Source of the DNA: Helicobacter sp. 13S00401-1
Lineage (GTDB): Bacteria > Campylobacterota > Campylobacteria > Campylobacterales > Helicobacteraceae
Reading direction: 5' to 3'
NCBI RefSeq assembly: GCF_002272925.1
Contig: NZ_MLAR01000005.1
Location: 62,001 to 126,000 of the forward strand
Length of the DNA: 64,000 bases
A model generated the notes under the pieces. That model ran no database searches. It was not told the DNA's origin and worked only from the letters and a program-made list of their open reading frames with translations. This document shows positions 21,701 to 26,603 of this stretch, piece after piece. Each line of letters opens with the position of its first letter. Positions within the stretch are counted from its first letter, which is position 1. A program made the position numbers and the translations under genes.

Positions 21701-24700
21701 AAGTCCTACTAGAAAGAATCTTCCCAGCATTACTAGCATCTCCACCTTGCAAGCTTAAAGTAGTTTGCGCGCTCAAGTTGCCAGTGTTTGTAAGTGAAGT
21801 ATAGGTTGCATCTAGATTATCTTTAGCAAACATACTACCTTGGTTTTGCAAGCTAGCAGCACTTAAATTTAAAGTTGTAGCATCTATGTTTCCTAAGTTA
21901 TTTAAAGCATTAGCTGCAGTTATGCTTATAGCCTCTCCACTTAGGTAGGCACTTATAGGACTTGTAGTATCTTTAAGACCTAGTTTTAGGGCTGTGGCAG
22001 GATCAAAACTAGCCTCATTGCTAAAGTTTTTACTATTTAGACTTAGTGTGTCTCCTTTTATAAGACCGCTATTAGTTATATCTCCTTTTGCATTTAAGCT
22101 TACAGACTTTCCAGATATGTATTTAGTTTGCAAACTAGCAGCGTCTACTTTTATAGACTGTGCGGCTTGCAGGGCATTAAGCTTTAAGTTGTTGTCTGTG
22201 CTTATAGATACATTTCCAGCTTTGCTAACTATAGTGTCTGTGTTTAGCGTGCTTGCTTTTAAGTTTATATCCTTACTTGCTTGTAAGTAGTTGGTATTTA
22301 GGCTATTAGCATTTATGGTTATAAAATCACTACTTATATCACTAGCGTTTATATCTTGTGTATTTAAAGTAGTATCTTTAGCAGCCTTAGTGCTTGCTAG
22401 TTTTAGATTACTAGCTTTTATATTTAGACTTCCTTCTTGGCTTAAAAGGTTGTTTGCGTTTATATCTTTAGTTGAGCTTAGTGTTATATCTTTGCTAGCT
22501 TGTATATCTTTAGTGCTTAACTTCCCACCTGCACTAAGTGCTATGCTTCCTTTAGTGCTTAGTAAACTATTAGCTTCTAAGCTATTAGTAGTGTTTATGG
22601 TTAGGTCATCTTGCGAGCTAAGTAGGTTTGAGTTAGTTAGGCTGCTTGCATTTATACTTAGCAAATTTTTGCTTAGTATATCTTGACTTGTGATGCTACC
22701 TTTAGCATTTAAAGATGCAGCAAGACTTGCTTGAAGTGTTTTTAAGTCTAGGTTTTGTTGTGAGTTAAGAGTGATACTTCCTTCTTTGCTTAATATACTA
22801 TTAGCTAGTAAGTCATCTTGTGAGTTTAATGTTATATCTTTGCTAGCTTGAAAGTTTTCACCCTTTAAACTTCCTTGCCCAGTTATAGTGATAGCACCTT
22901 TTGTGCTTAGCAAGTTGTTAGTGCTTATATCACTAGTTGCATTTAAATTGATATCTTTAGAAGCTTCTATAAAGTTAGTGTTATCTAGCTTGTTAGCTTT
23001 TATATTTATAGCACCTTCTTTGCTTAGCAAGCTTTGGGAGTTTAAATCTCTTTTAGCGTTTAAAGTAAGTGCGTTTTTGGCTTGTGCGTTTGCTAGAGTT
23101 AGGTTACTAGCATCAAGGTTGATGTCTTCTGTATCGCTTAAGATATTATTAAGCTTTGCATCACCTGTTAGATTTAAAGTTATATTTTTGCTAGCTTCTA
23201 TTAAGTCTTTATTACTTAAACTTCCCTTTGTAGTAGCCTTAATGTTTCCTTTAGTGCTTAGTAAGTTGTTAGTCTCTACATTATTAGCTTTTAGATTTAT
23301 ATCGTTAAAAGCCTTTATTAGATCACTATTTAAGTCATTAGATTCTATATTTATAGAATCTTGCTTACTAAGTAGACTTTTAGCGTTTATGTTGCCTTCA
23401 GCGTTTAAAATAAGTGCGTTTTTGGCTTGTGCGTTTGCTAGGGTTGTATCTTTAGATGAAGCAAGTTTTATATCCCCAGTTTGACTAAGTATATTATTAA
23501 GCCCTAAGTTGGAGTTAGAATCTAAAGTTATATCTTTAGAGGCTTGGATGATATCTTTGTTGTTTAGATCTTTATCTGCACTAAGTAGCACACTGCCAGT
23601 AGTACTTAAGATGGTATTAGTATCTATCCTATCTTCTGAGCTAAGGCTTATATCATTCTTTGCTTGCAGTGCGTTTGTATTAGCCAAAAGGCCCTTAGCT
23701 TTTAGATTTATAGCACCTTCAGTGCTTAATATATTAGTAGTGTTTATATTAGCTTTTGAAGTTATATCTATGTTGTTATTAGCCTCTATTAAATTACTAC
23801 TTAGATTATTAGAAGTTATATTTATAGAATCCTTACTAAGCAAACTATTTGCTGTTATATCTTTTATAGCATTGAAAGTAAGTGCGTTTTTAGCTTGTGC
23901 ATTTGCTAAGCTTAGGCTAGCTTGTGAGTTAAGATTAAGGCTTCCTTCTTGACTTAGGACATTATTTAAAGTTGTATCTTTGGTTGAAGTTAGGTTTATA
24001 TTTTGTGCAGCTTGGATAAGGTCTTTGTTAGTAAGTATGTTACCACTTAAAGAGATAGCACCTTCAGTGCTTAATATATTAGTAGTGTTTATATTAGCTT
24101 TTGAAGTTATATCTATGTTGTTATTAGCCTCTATTAAATTACTACTTAGATTATTAGAAGTTATATTTATAGAATCTTTACTAAGCAAACTATTTGCTGT
24201 TATATCGCTTGTGGCGTTTAAAGTAAGTGCGTTTTTAGATTCTAAATCTCCTAAGTTTAGATTTTTTGCTTGTAAGGATATGCCAGCATCTTGACTTAAG
24301 ATACTAGTAGCTTTTAAGCTCTCTGTGGTTTTTAAAGATACATCTTTTAAAGCTTGCACCTTATCTAAAGAAGCAGTTGTTGCATCTACTTTTATAGCAC
24401 CACCTTGAGAGTAAAGGCTAGAGTTAAGCAAGCTATCAGCCTTGATATTTACATCTTGACTTGAGGCTATATCTTTAGCATCTACTTTAATCCCAGCTAG
24501 AGTTATACTTCCGCTATCAGCTTTTATGGAATCTAAATCTAAATCTTTACTTGAGTTTATATCTACACTGCCACCACTTACTGCTACTTTATCTGCTTTA
24601 AAGCCTTTAGTTGTTGCTTTTAAGCTTCCACTAGCTACTAGGGTGTCATCTATGCTAGTTTGGTTGCTATTTAGATTAAGATCTTTACTTACTACTATGG

Positions 24701-25742
24701 CTTTTTTTATGGTGGTGTCTTTTGAAGTGATATCAAGACCATCATTAGCATATACTAGATTAGATTCTAAGTTTTTAGTTTTTAAGGTGACTTTGCTAGC
24801 TTCTGAGGCTACTAGGTTTAGCTTAGCATCTCCTTTAGATTCTAGATTAACATTGCCTTTTTCACTTACTGCGTTGTTTAACTCTAGACTTCCTTGTGCT
24901 AAGACTTCTAAGTCATGTAAACTTTTTATGCTTCCTTTATGCCTTACTCCAACGCCATCTTCTGTGCTTATAAACTTTATCCTATCTGCATACATTGAGC
25001 CTAGCGCGCTTCCATCTATGCCATAAAGTGGCTTGTCTTGATTTGTGTTTTTAGATTCTATAATTTGAGGATTGGCAAGATCTTTAGTTGAGACTGTATT
25101 AAGCCCGGCTATTAGGTTGATATTTGGTCGTTTGTCTGGGTTTAAAGGCACTATATTCCCAGCCAAACTCATACCTCTAGCTATGATGTTAAAGTAGTTG
25201 CCACTTACACCTATACCTTTTTCTAAGATCTTTATTTGACCGCTGCCTCTTATGGCTATGTTATTAGCTTCTATCTGGCCTGTTGTAAGCGTTATGCCAT
25301 TAGCGTTTATAAAACTAGCTCCATTTACTACTATGCCATTTTCATTAGCAAAGATTAGATCTGCGCTTTTACCAAAGACTTCAACTGAACCATTAATATT
25401 TGAAGGATTAGGGCCATTAACTTCTGTGATGATTAGCCTAGCGTTTTGTGTAAGGTTTGGATTTTTAGTTACAAAGCCTCCAGTTTGTGAGACGCCATTA
25501 CTCTTACTGTTATTTAAGATAACTGCACTATTAACATCAAAAGAAGAGTAGTTGTTGTGAGAGATTCCATCTTTTGGATTAGCTATATTTACTACATCAG
25601 TTCCATTAGCTGAAGTGCTCATAGAGGCATTTCTTGGGGCGATATTGTTTCTAACTCTTAAGTCAGCAGCCTGGCTTCCTGGTATCATAGATGAGACAGA
25701 GACTAGGACTGATAAGATTTGTTTTATTTTTTCGATTTTCAG
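9786..25742 (-). CDS. Giant TPS exoprotein (filamentous haemagglutinin/CdiA-like) with six HExxH modules
   Basis: This 5,318-aa TpsA is secreted through TpsB. Numbering is from CTG 25742; the first ATG is 25688. Residues 1–25 form a Sec signal ending ...GSQA. The TPS domain (about 26–260) contains NPNL and a NENGI variant of NPNGI. Residues 260–1960 are beta-helical FHA repeats with near-identical units. About 1990–2130 resembles the conserved CdiA/FhaB middle segment (GDAYYEHALL, later LIWYVYTKIDGKDILTPKLYL). About 2150–3050 is an FHA-2-like haemagglutinin repeat region. Six divergent domains follow, each with HExxHxxQ (His at 3358, 3684, 4077, 4416, 4752, 5140) and a downstream Glu in an (N/Q)xxxExEA-like motif, as in gluzincins. 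The tail is Ser-rich. No VENN motif or adjacent immunity gene is seen. Adhesin, toxin or host-directed protease roles are inference. Confidence 0.92.
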   Translation of the reverse strand: MKIEKIKQILSVLVSVSSMIPGSQAADLRVRNNIAPRNASMSTSANGTDVVNIANPKDGISHNNYSSFDVNSAVILNNSKSNGVSQTGGFVTKNPNLTQNARLIITEVNGPNPSNINGSVEVFGKSADLIFANENGIVVNGASFINANGITLTTGQIEANNIAIRGSGQIKILEKGIGVSGNYFNIIARGMSLAGNIVPLNPDKRPNINLIAGLNTVSTKDLANPQIIESKNTNQDKPLYGIDGSALGSMYADRIKFISTEDGVGVRHKGSIKSLHDLEVLAQGSLELNNAVSEKGNVNLESKGDAKLNLVASEASKVTLKTKNLESNLVYANDGLDITSKDTTIKKAIVVSKDLNLNSNQTSIDDTLVASGSLKATTKGFKADKVAVSGGSVDINSSKDLDLDSIKADSGSITLAGIKVDAKDIASSQDVNIKADSLLNSSLYSQGGAIKVDATTASLDKVQALKDVSLKTTESLKATSILSQDAGISLQAKNLNLGDLESKNALTLNATSDITANSLLSKDSINITSNNLSSNLIEANNNIDITSKANINTTNILSTEGAISLSGNILTNKDLIQAAQNINLTSTKDTTLNNVLSQEGSLNLNSQASLSLANAQAKNALTFNAIKDITANSLLSKDSINITSNNLSSNLIEANNNIDITSKANINTTNILSTEGAINLKAKGLLANTNALQAKNDISLSSEDRIDTNTILSTTGSVLLSADKDLNNKDIIQASKDITLDSNSNLGLNNILSQTGDIKLASSKDTTLANAQAKNALILNAEGNINAKSLLSKQDSINIESNDLNSDLIKAFNDINLKANNVETNNLLSTKGNIKATTKGSLSNKDLIEASKNITLNLTGDAKLNNILSDTEDINLDASNLTLANAQAKNALTLNAKRDLNSQSLLSKEGAINIKANKLDNTNFIEASKDINLNATSDISTNNLLSTKGAITITGQGSLKGENFQASKDITLNSQDDLLANSILSKEGSITLNSQQNLDLKTLQASLAASLNAKGSITSQDILSKNLLSINASSLTNSNLLSSQDDLTINTTNSLEANSLLSTKGSIALSAGGKLSTKDIQASKDITLSSTKDINANNLLSQEGSLNIKASNLKLASTKAAKDTTLNTQDINASDISSDFITINANSLNTNYLQASKDINLKASTLNTDTIVSKAGNVSISTDNNLKLNALQAAQSIKVDAASLQTKYISGKSVSLNAKGDITNSGLIKGDTLSLNSKNFSNEASFDPATALKLGLKDTTSPISAYLSGEAISITAANALNNLGNIDATTLNLSAASLQNQGSMFAKDNLDATYTSLTNTGNLSAQTTLSLQGGDASNAGKILSSRTLNVQASSLSQDGTLQADTITIKSSGNITNTKDILASSKLELQGNDINNSGQILATTLGIKANSINNTKTINATNALLTSNTYINNTGTIKSKNLANLIANNLTNKGSILANDIDLTLKGASASFDILGNYYGSIVAQDALNISTTSKDTQVVLNDKLGKLYAGNKLAFNAKGNVLITSDYQNAGSIDINTTGDLQNQNSLLASGKSINLSAQNITNSGYLWSGDNLNIKALTSLTNTGNLESLKDMSLSSASLINKNQIYAHNNLSIESKKLQNISDLNGKIVISPVNTSITGIGYANYGDTLGKTWDSGVILQLPNYSYETNIKQSVIKSDGNLNINTTSQDKSATIDNILSLIIAKGNLTSVGNLNNETPVTKLNIDTILSTARSDGGFDLSEHLGSLKTNSAHYFRNGENLLNILKYFATANIKDHQKESSWNALKNAAAQNADLDKYFSLLLGPNYAKDRFIPKPETWNNDANLVFTSNQSAKVQGNSDVTLIGNNITNQTDIASKNSNIATAISSAKPIDLTSDISKDPLSLAKDSKIFSINKNLSASSTKDPKILDTNSTSIKDLSTTNTLVSNSQNPQENLVQTISLKPLATNVSIKDSKTTLDTNSNLSKPSLSEDKNTSLQDATSIIAAALKTSRFNQKVTYYVETNLDYIDMSKFYGSQYFFNQIGFDSKKPITVIGDAYYEHALLSASLNAQLKNNMDLSEGEIKSLIDNGVSSSKELGLKVGSPLTQTQVDNLKQNLIWYVYTKIDGKDILTPKLYLTKQTLADNSNLPSNLSSIVANKSLRVESNGIDNYYGNLKAKDEIALNTDSFNNISSNLEANSINITAKKALISTKLGIDDSGNLNSLMKSKLSATKAINIITDKDLDITNSDIKALSPNSSVLLASKNGNINIKNANSIESNFEQKDINGTKITTSTLTNNILSSNISGGNLAVLAKDSINLKGSNLIGTNKDGALSLEADKIAISDAKKKVDEFTNSYFAGINQSTHMLEVNHVATTNTKTSTSQGSNVAGLGDVVLKAKNSLDIKGSDVEAKNTLALASKKVDIRDSSSTLTQNATNENAQILGYSKVATKLDEDLSSASNLKANNLAINASKDINITGSNLEGKQTNLEAKDINFKAGVNKSKKTTTSDSFGLVGEVAAGLAGNSASASFNTATNANTASTNTFNPNPNTSNINGTMNSDALASASIGLEFANQKTSAQETKHTLSNIKGDNVNINAKDRADIGGVNIESKNNLAINAGKLDSTKAVDLSKTSTEGFSIYAKQSFNTTSNLASLTNQIASDANNVSSGKNLNAGIVAGQVASNAANMILGDLASQDSIQSLGFTYNKAQSSSKKEVGGLLKAGNNLSLSANKGDLNLNGINLEANNIALKAKDNININALKSQNTNLGYSFGAEARLSETAGYNALEGGHTNVGVGGSINGSYNKEDSTNYTNAKLDAKNTLSLESGKDTNLQGVNATAKNINLNIGKDLNVSSLLDKTNSTGFSLNAGGDVSVGLSTNTIVIGAASGNLGFGYNTKDSSLVGKQSGLFASEGISGKVSNDIALSGATLSAKNGNLKLGGNLKHKDLDIYNHSDGALVNISGGTAGSGNEHNFGADININDHVAIDGKVLSAANIKLNGKDADINHDVTDTTTLKDSSWAGGSMNASLSTDMLKGLKNHFSNKKPNSNLATPNSTDKTDSIALASVLANNLVAKADSYKEISPKNESLLFAPKKPKDLESKKEISTKIDTLATSSKANLNEISQDQAGLIQASLTKGGIKKTNPFKSAFKKLKAKVTKHSYDTTNNNLDTTKESYTTTDTASINYVPAPLERKPITQPETKITQGDIEDVMDSIQHISDNLGDLTKLSDANTLLQAVTSTPTYKKAFKEDYLQTGVAIGSLYDRLTPKLFTSREDLKGIKKYNEFSDKFFNDATNNLVNNKDYAKYAKSDLSDNKNVEALGNAIICSYADTCKQHNIAFYQPKIEVGGSSNQYVPHLNKIFIKDAHIRDAKALTGTIFHETTHARQDNMKLHTNMQKYDKDTKDFVSILNVNQNNYADPKEVGYSLYANQPIEAEAFIEEAKLSRLLDTKYQDLFKQPHTLAQDMADRLTLKADTYKEATKQDLTNLQSPSLDTTKPDIDRTLKPVVDVSNPPRLPSKDSLDTSKKLPSQGDKKDIDDLLKRANAGVENIKDISDVSDLLQGIANNKIYQNLRANEGQTKKEFGKVVANVGKNLEKYNGYEGYKNFTDDITKEVTDKILNNPNFESYLKADLSSKDNKRGLVKVIESEYSKVLQDKGLSGIKAQVVIRDDMKQLGAYSSSGETNVLAITNKADVHPIRLANVALHELTHGRQDVFNKDKDKLPTNVLAAHSIYALNSDNNNYFSSNYGREIYTNQPVEKESFTTGDNFERILKDKYPNLSKGLKDDLATSPQKQSALQKLSKVFNTKKVDDKNLAKFYDERGLKEDSPLESTSTNSPLVETLHLHYSEEPQALNFAPNDPKSSKDSKKESAKRSLEEKYANPLKANIDEVDNQEMNYYTNKKLGGMDVSTFSQDDLLYGLKNFRDEKKARESEGKNLGKSDFAVVSKLSTLLNHSDDYRNLERLVDKSFVKSIRENPKLKDDISSILAMEKEGKRDLSKETDVLNTIASLRQEHFKTLTGINPNPTKVIQEIMDEGHYGVYKPAKDSKKLLEEYGELDSSSNKIDAHSDVIALNALPQESEFIKTGSPFLDKVSVLYHELTHQEQTKLIDNKDIAKNLNINKDRKMFKNAKDLYNFKEEYFYPTNLMENDAYGRENYISNKLKKEFLGTNNEATKLDLASGVSNDLQETLHLHYSEEPQALNFAPNDPKSSQDSKKEDFKPSVDRTLKPVVDISNPPSLPPKNIKQDSKELQSNSDKADIKDLFSRVEGAIKSKDLNVEQIGDIMTGIVNTKSGEIQIDDENLINHAVKQVYLNLWKDKSKNAKDYEALTNDIHYGAYKNYLASKDNLANLNKDLSKYANAKAVVNDVAQAYTKSIRDHGIKDSKVPSITNDGDEDFAFLKKDDDEYINMPDDFHTRYALENKLHGEKKTILDSAFHEMTHKLQHDLGENQDKFNGEARGWINVLYSNLSMYTYDDRLYKRQPVEDEAYKVGGKLSTMVMDALKNPSASSSKDATRDTKLKETLVLKYSEEPQKPNFAPNDLKNPQDSKKEDFKPSVDRSTKPSVQNLAPSLPLKAALPNTYKTTSIGDALDTLNFIKQVGKGFDTLSLEEKSNLIEGGLLNSKASLNSKKSLLGDVIKLEANKHIFTPFGTMLATNDPQVSEYKSLLHNVSADAVENLALSPNIDALSEKDYRLLDNYKPLLGEMAGAFSDAMNANGIKTTTPNVKNSISADTISFNHKTNELTVPKTYTSEFTFEPNAQKAKDNALESGFHELIHKFQAGVIENIDSLSPNVANVGKILKANAEYYFDGGHEAGDRDENIKRYESQALEKEAYTNASKVLDYYKDVMDTNLGVASMDDLRGNTLSDGSSSSESESEDEGPLKQTLHISYSEEPQKPNFAPNDPKTTNNLSVNNSKMLKEMVLIKQWLRPLNPPSIDRSTKPSLTNLPSLKPRVPFNNIRNGKFSDSDKQDIRDWLGGVKEGFTKGEINLDQVGDMLFSGVNNSYSTLYQRNDNNFAKEMVGLIHKDLGTSRETSIPNHTKTIRDIQDKAFNSYTSNSTYMANLNKDLMNVDNFKQVMSDISIAYTDAIKTSGIKGMENSQYPEVGNTGHAMMAFYGAQTKPTSFKFTKGILNVPNNNFIQGYRFTTSNMSEKAVDIGFHEMTHKLQNDIVANKNNLSGDSKAWADVLQSNFYLYFADPAKFAQDRVLYKTQPLEAEAYEAGERLSAKIGNFVNLSVNHSAFQSELIKQKGNLKPLPSNLSILEDFNYESPYLKELESYKKPFKNVALSTKTPSFITAKSHISSNDSFKSALSKQSSFSLSTTSSDDKSFSLDEDSSK
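13157..13245 (-). repeat. 89-bp inter-module linker repeat in tpsA, copy 1
   Basis: Matches 14201–14289 with one visible mismatch. It encodes the linker ETLHLHYSEEPQALNFAP and the following NDPKSS.DSKKE after the third HExxH module. Related but diverged linkers lie near 12184–12240 and 11094–11150. Confidence 0.8.
14201..14289 (-). repeat. 89-bp inter-module linker repeat in tpsA, copy 2
   Basis: Partner of 13157–13245, encoding the same YSEEPQ...NFAPND linker after the second HExxH module. The linker DNA is almost identical, while the flanking metallopeptidase-like domains are strongly diverged. Confidence 0.8.
23710..23861 (-). repeat. 152-bp near-identical direct repeat in the tpsA rod, copy 1
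   Basis: This stretch matches 24055–24206 with a single visible mismatch. The copies start 345 bp (115 codons) apart, keeping the reading frame. Both encode the same run of beta-helical repeat residues (NSLLSKDSINITSNNLSS and following). It is a substrate for recombination that would add or remove whole repeats. Confidence 0.85.
24055..24206 (-). repeat. 152-bp near-identical direct repeat in the tpsA rod, copy 2
   Basis: Partner of 23710–23861, differing by one base (C/T at 23832/24177). The flanking sequence diverges abruptly on both sides, which suggests a recent duplication or gene conversion in the rod region. Confidence 0.85.
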
Positions 25743-25753
25743 CTTAGTTCCTT
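25740..25753 (-). promoter_or_regulatory. Ribosome-binding site and apparent CTG start of tpsA
   Basis: On the minus strand AAGGA (25753–25749) is followed after six bases by CTG (25742–25740). From there the frame reads a lysine-rich start and a hydrophobic core ending in SQA before the first ATG-frame residues ADLRV. An in-frame TAA lies just upstream (25754–25752), and no ATG, GTG or TTG occurs between that stop and ATG 25688. Starting at 25688 would remove most of the signal peptide. Confidence 0.65.
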
Positions 25754-26207
25754 AAAAAAGGGCAAACACTTAACCTTAAAAGTTTAGATATACCCTTTTA
25801 TGCGCACCCATTCTAGCACTAATGACTTAGTTAATGTTTGTCCAAGAAGTATCTTTATCCCTTCAAGAAGCCTATATATAGGCACTTAAGGCATGCTTTT
25901 TAACTTATAGAGGAGTTGATGCATTTTTTAGTTTATTAAAGGATTTATTCAAAATCTTGCCTTATAGATAAGTTTTAATTTACATTAGGTTATATTTTTA
26001 TGCTGTTAGTTGTACTAGGTGGAGTTAAGTTTTTATATTATACGTTTAGGCCTATATTATTGTTAGTTTGATGTTTGTTTGAGTTTAGTAAGTGATATTT
26101 CTACTTCAAAAAAATGCTAGTTTAACTTTTAAGAGGTTGTAATAACTAAGTGTTAGGAAACTTTTAACATAATGTATGCCCAACTTTAAACATAAAAAGG
26201 AATATCA
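25743..26207. other. Divergent intergenic region between tpsA and the rhodanese gene
   Basis: This 465-bp region must hold the promoters of the tps locus (-) and the rhodanese–copA–copZ unit (+). No ORF of convincing length is present. A perfect 14-bp palindrome, GCCTATATATAGGC, lies at 25870–25883 and could be an operator. The remainder is AT-rich with no clear further structure. Confidence 0.5.
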
Positions 26208-26579
26208 ATGAGCGAGCAAACACTAAATGGCAAGCATGCAAAAAGCCTAGCTAAGCCAGTTTATATAGATAATCTTGACCCAAAAGACTATGTGATAATA
26301 GATGTCAGAGGCAAGGATGAATATGATGATGTGCATATAAAAGGGGCTATAAACTTAGATGAGATGGATGATATAGAATCTAAAGTAAAAAGCACTAAAG
26401 ACAAAAAGGTTTTAATCCAGTGTAGACGTGGTGGCAGGGCTGCAAAAGTTGGCACTCACCTAGTTGAAAAAGGCTATGATGTTTACTACTTTGATGATCT
26501 TTTTAGTAAGTTTTATGATAGGGATAACATCACTTTAGAGGGAAAGAATATTGATTCTTTAAGGAATCTAAGTTATTAA
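26208..26579 (+). CDS. Rhodanese-domain protein
   Basis: A 123-aa single rhodanese domain: DYVIIDVRGKDEYDDVHIKGAINL is the typical N-terminal motif, and the active-site loop reads QCRRGGRA with the catalytic Cys inside CRRGGRA. Such proteins transfer sulfane sulfur or act as thiol/persulfide carriers. The physiological acceptor is unknown. There is no signal peptide, so it is cytoplasmic. AAAAAGGAA precedes the ATG. It is 24 bases upstream of copA on the same strand, so a link with copper handling or thiol stress is possible but only contextual. Confidence 0.88.
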   Translation: MSEQTLNGKHAKSLAKPVYIDNLDPKDYVIIDVRGKDEYDDVHIKGAINLDEMDDIESKVKSTKDKKVLIQCRRGGRAAKVGTHLVEKGYDVYYFDDLFSKFYDRDNITLEGKNIDSLRNLSY

Positions 26580-26603
26580 AAATTAGGGGTAGTTGGTTAA
26601 AAA

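Noticed and set aside
22290-24500. CRISPR-like regular repeats in the tpsA rod
   Set aside because: The repeats are in-frame beta-helix coding units with graded divergence, without constant repeats and unique spacers, and no cas gene is present.
10921-25551. Many long plus-strand ORFs opposite tpsA, e.g. 17935–18477 and 22888–23484
   Set aside because: They are mirror frames of the repetitive minus-strand gene. Their products are hydrophobic low-complexity strings with no ribosome-binding sites or family motifs.
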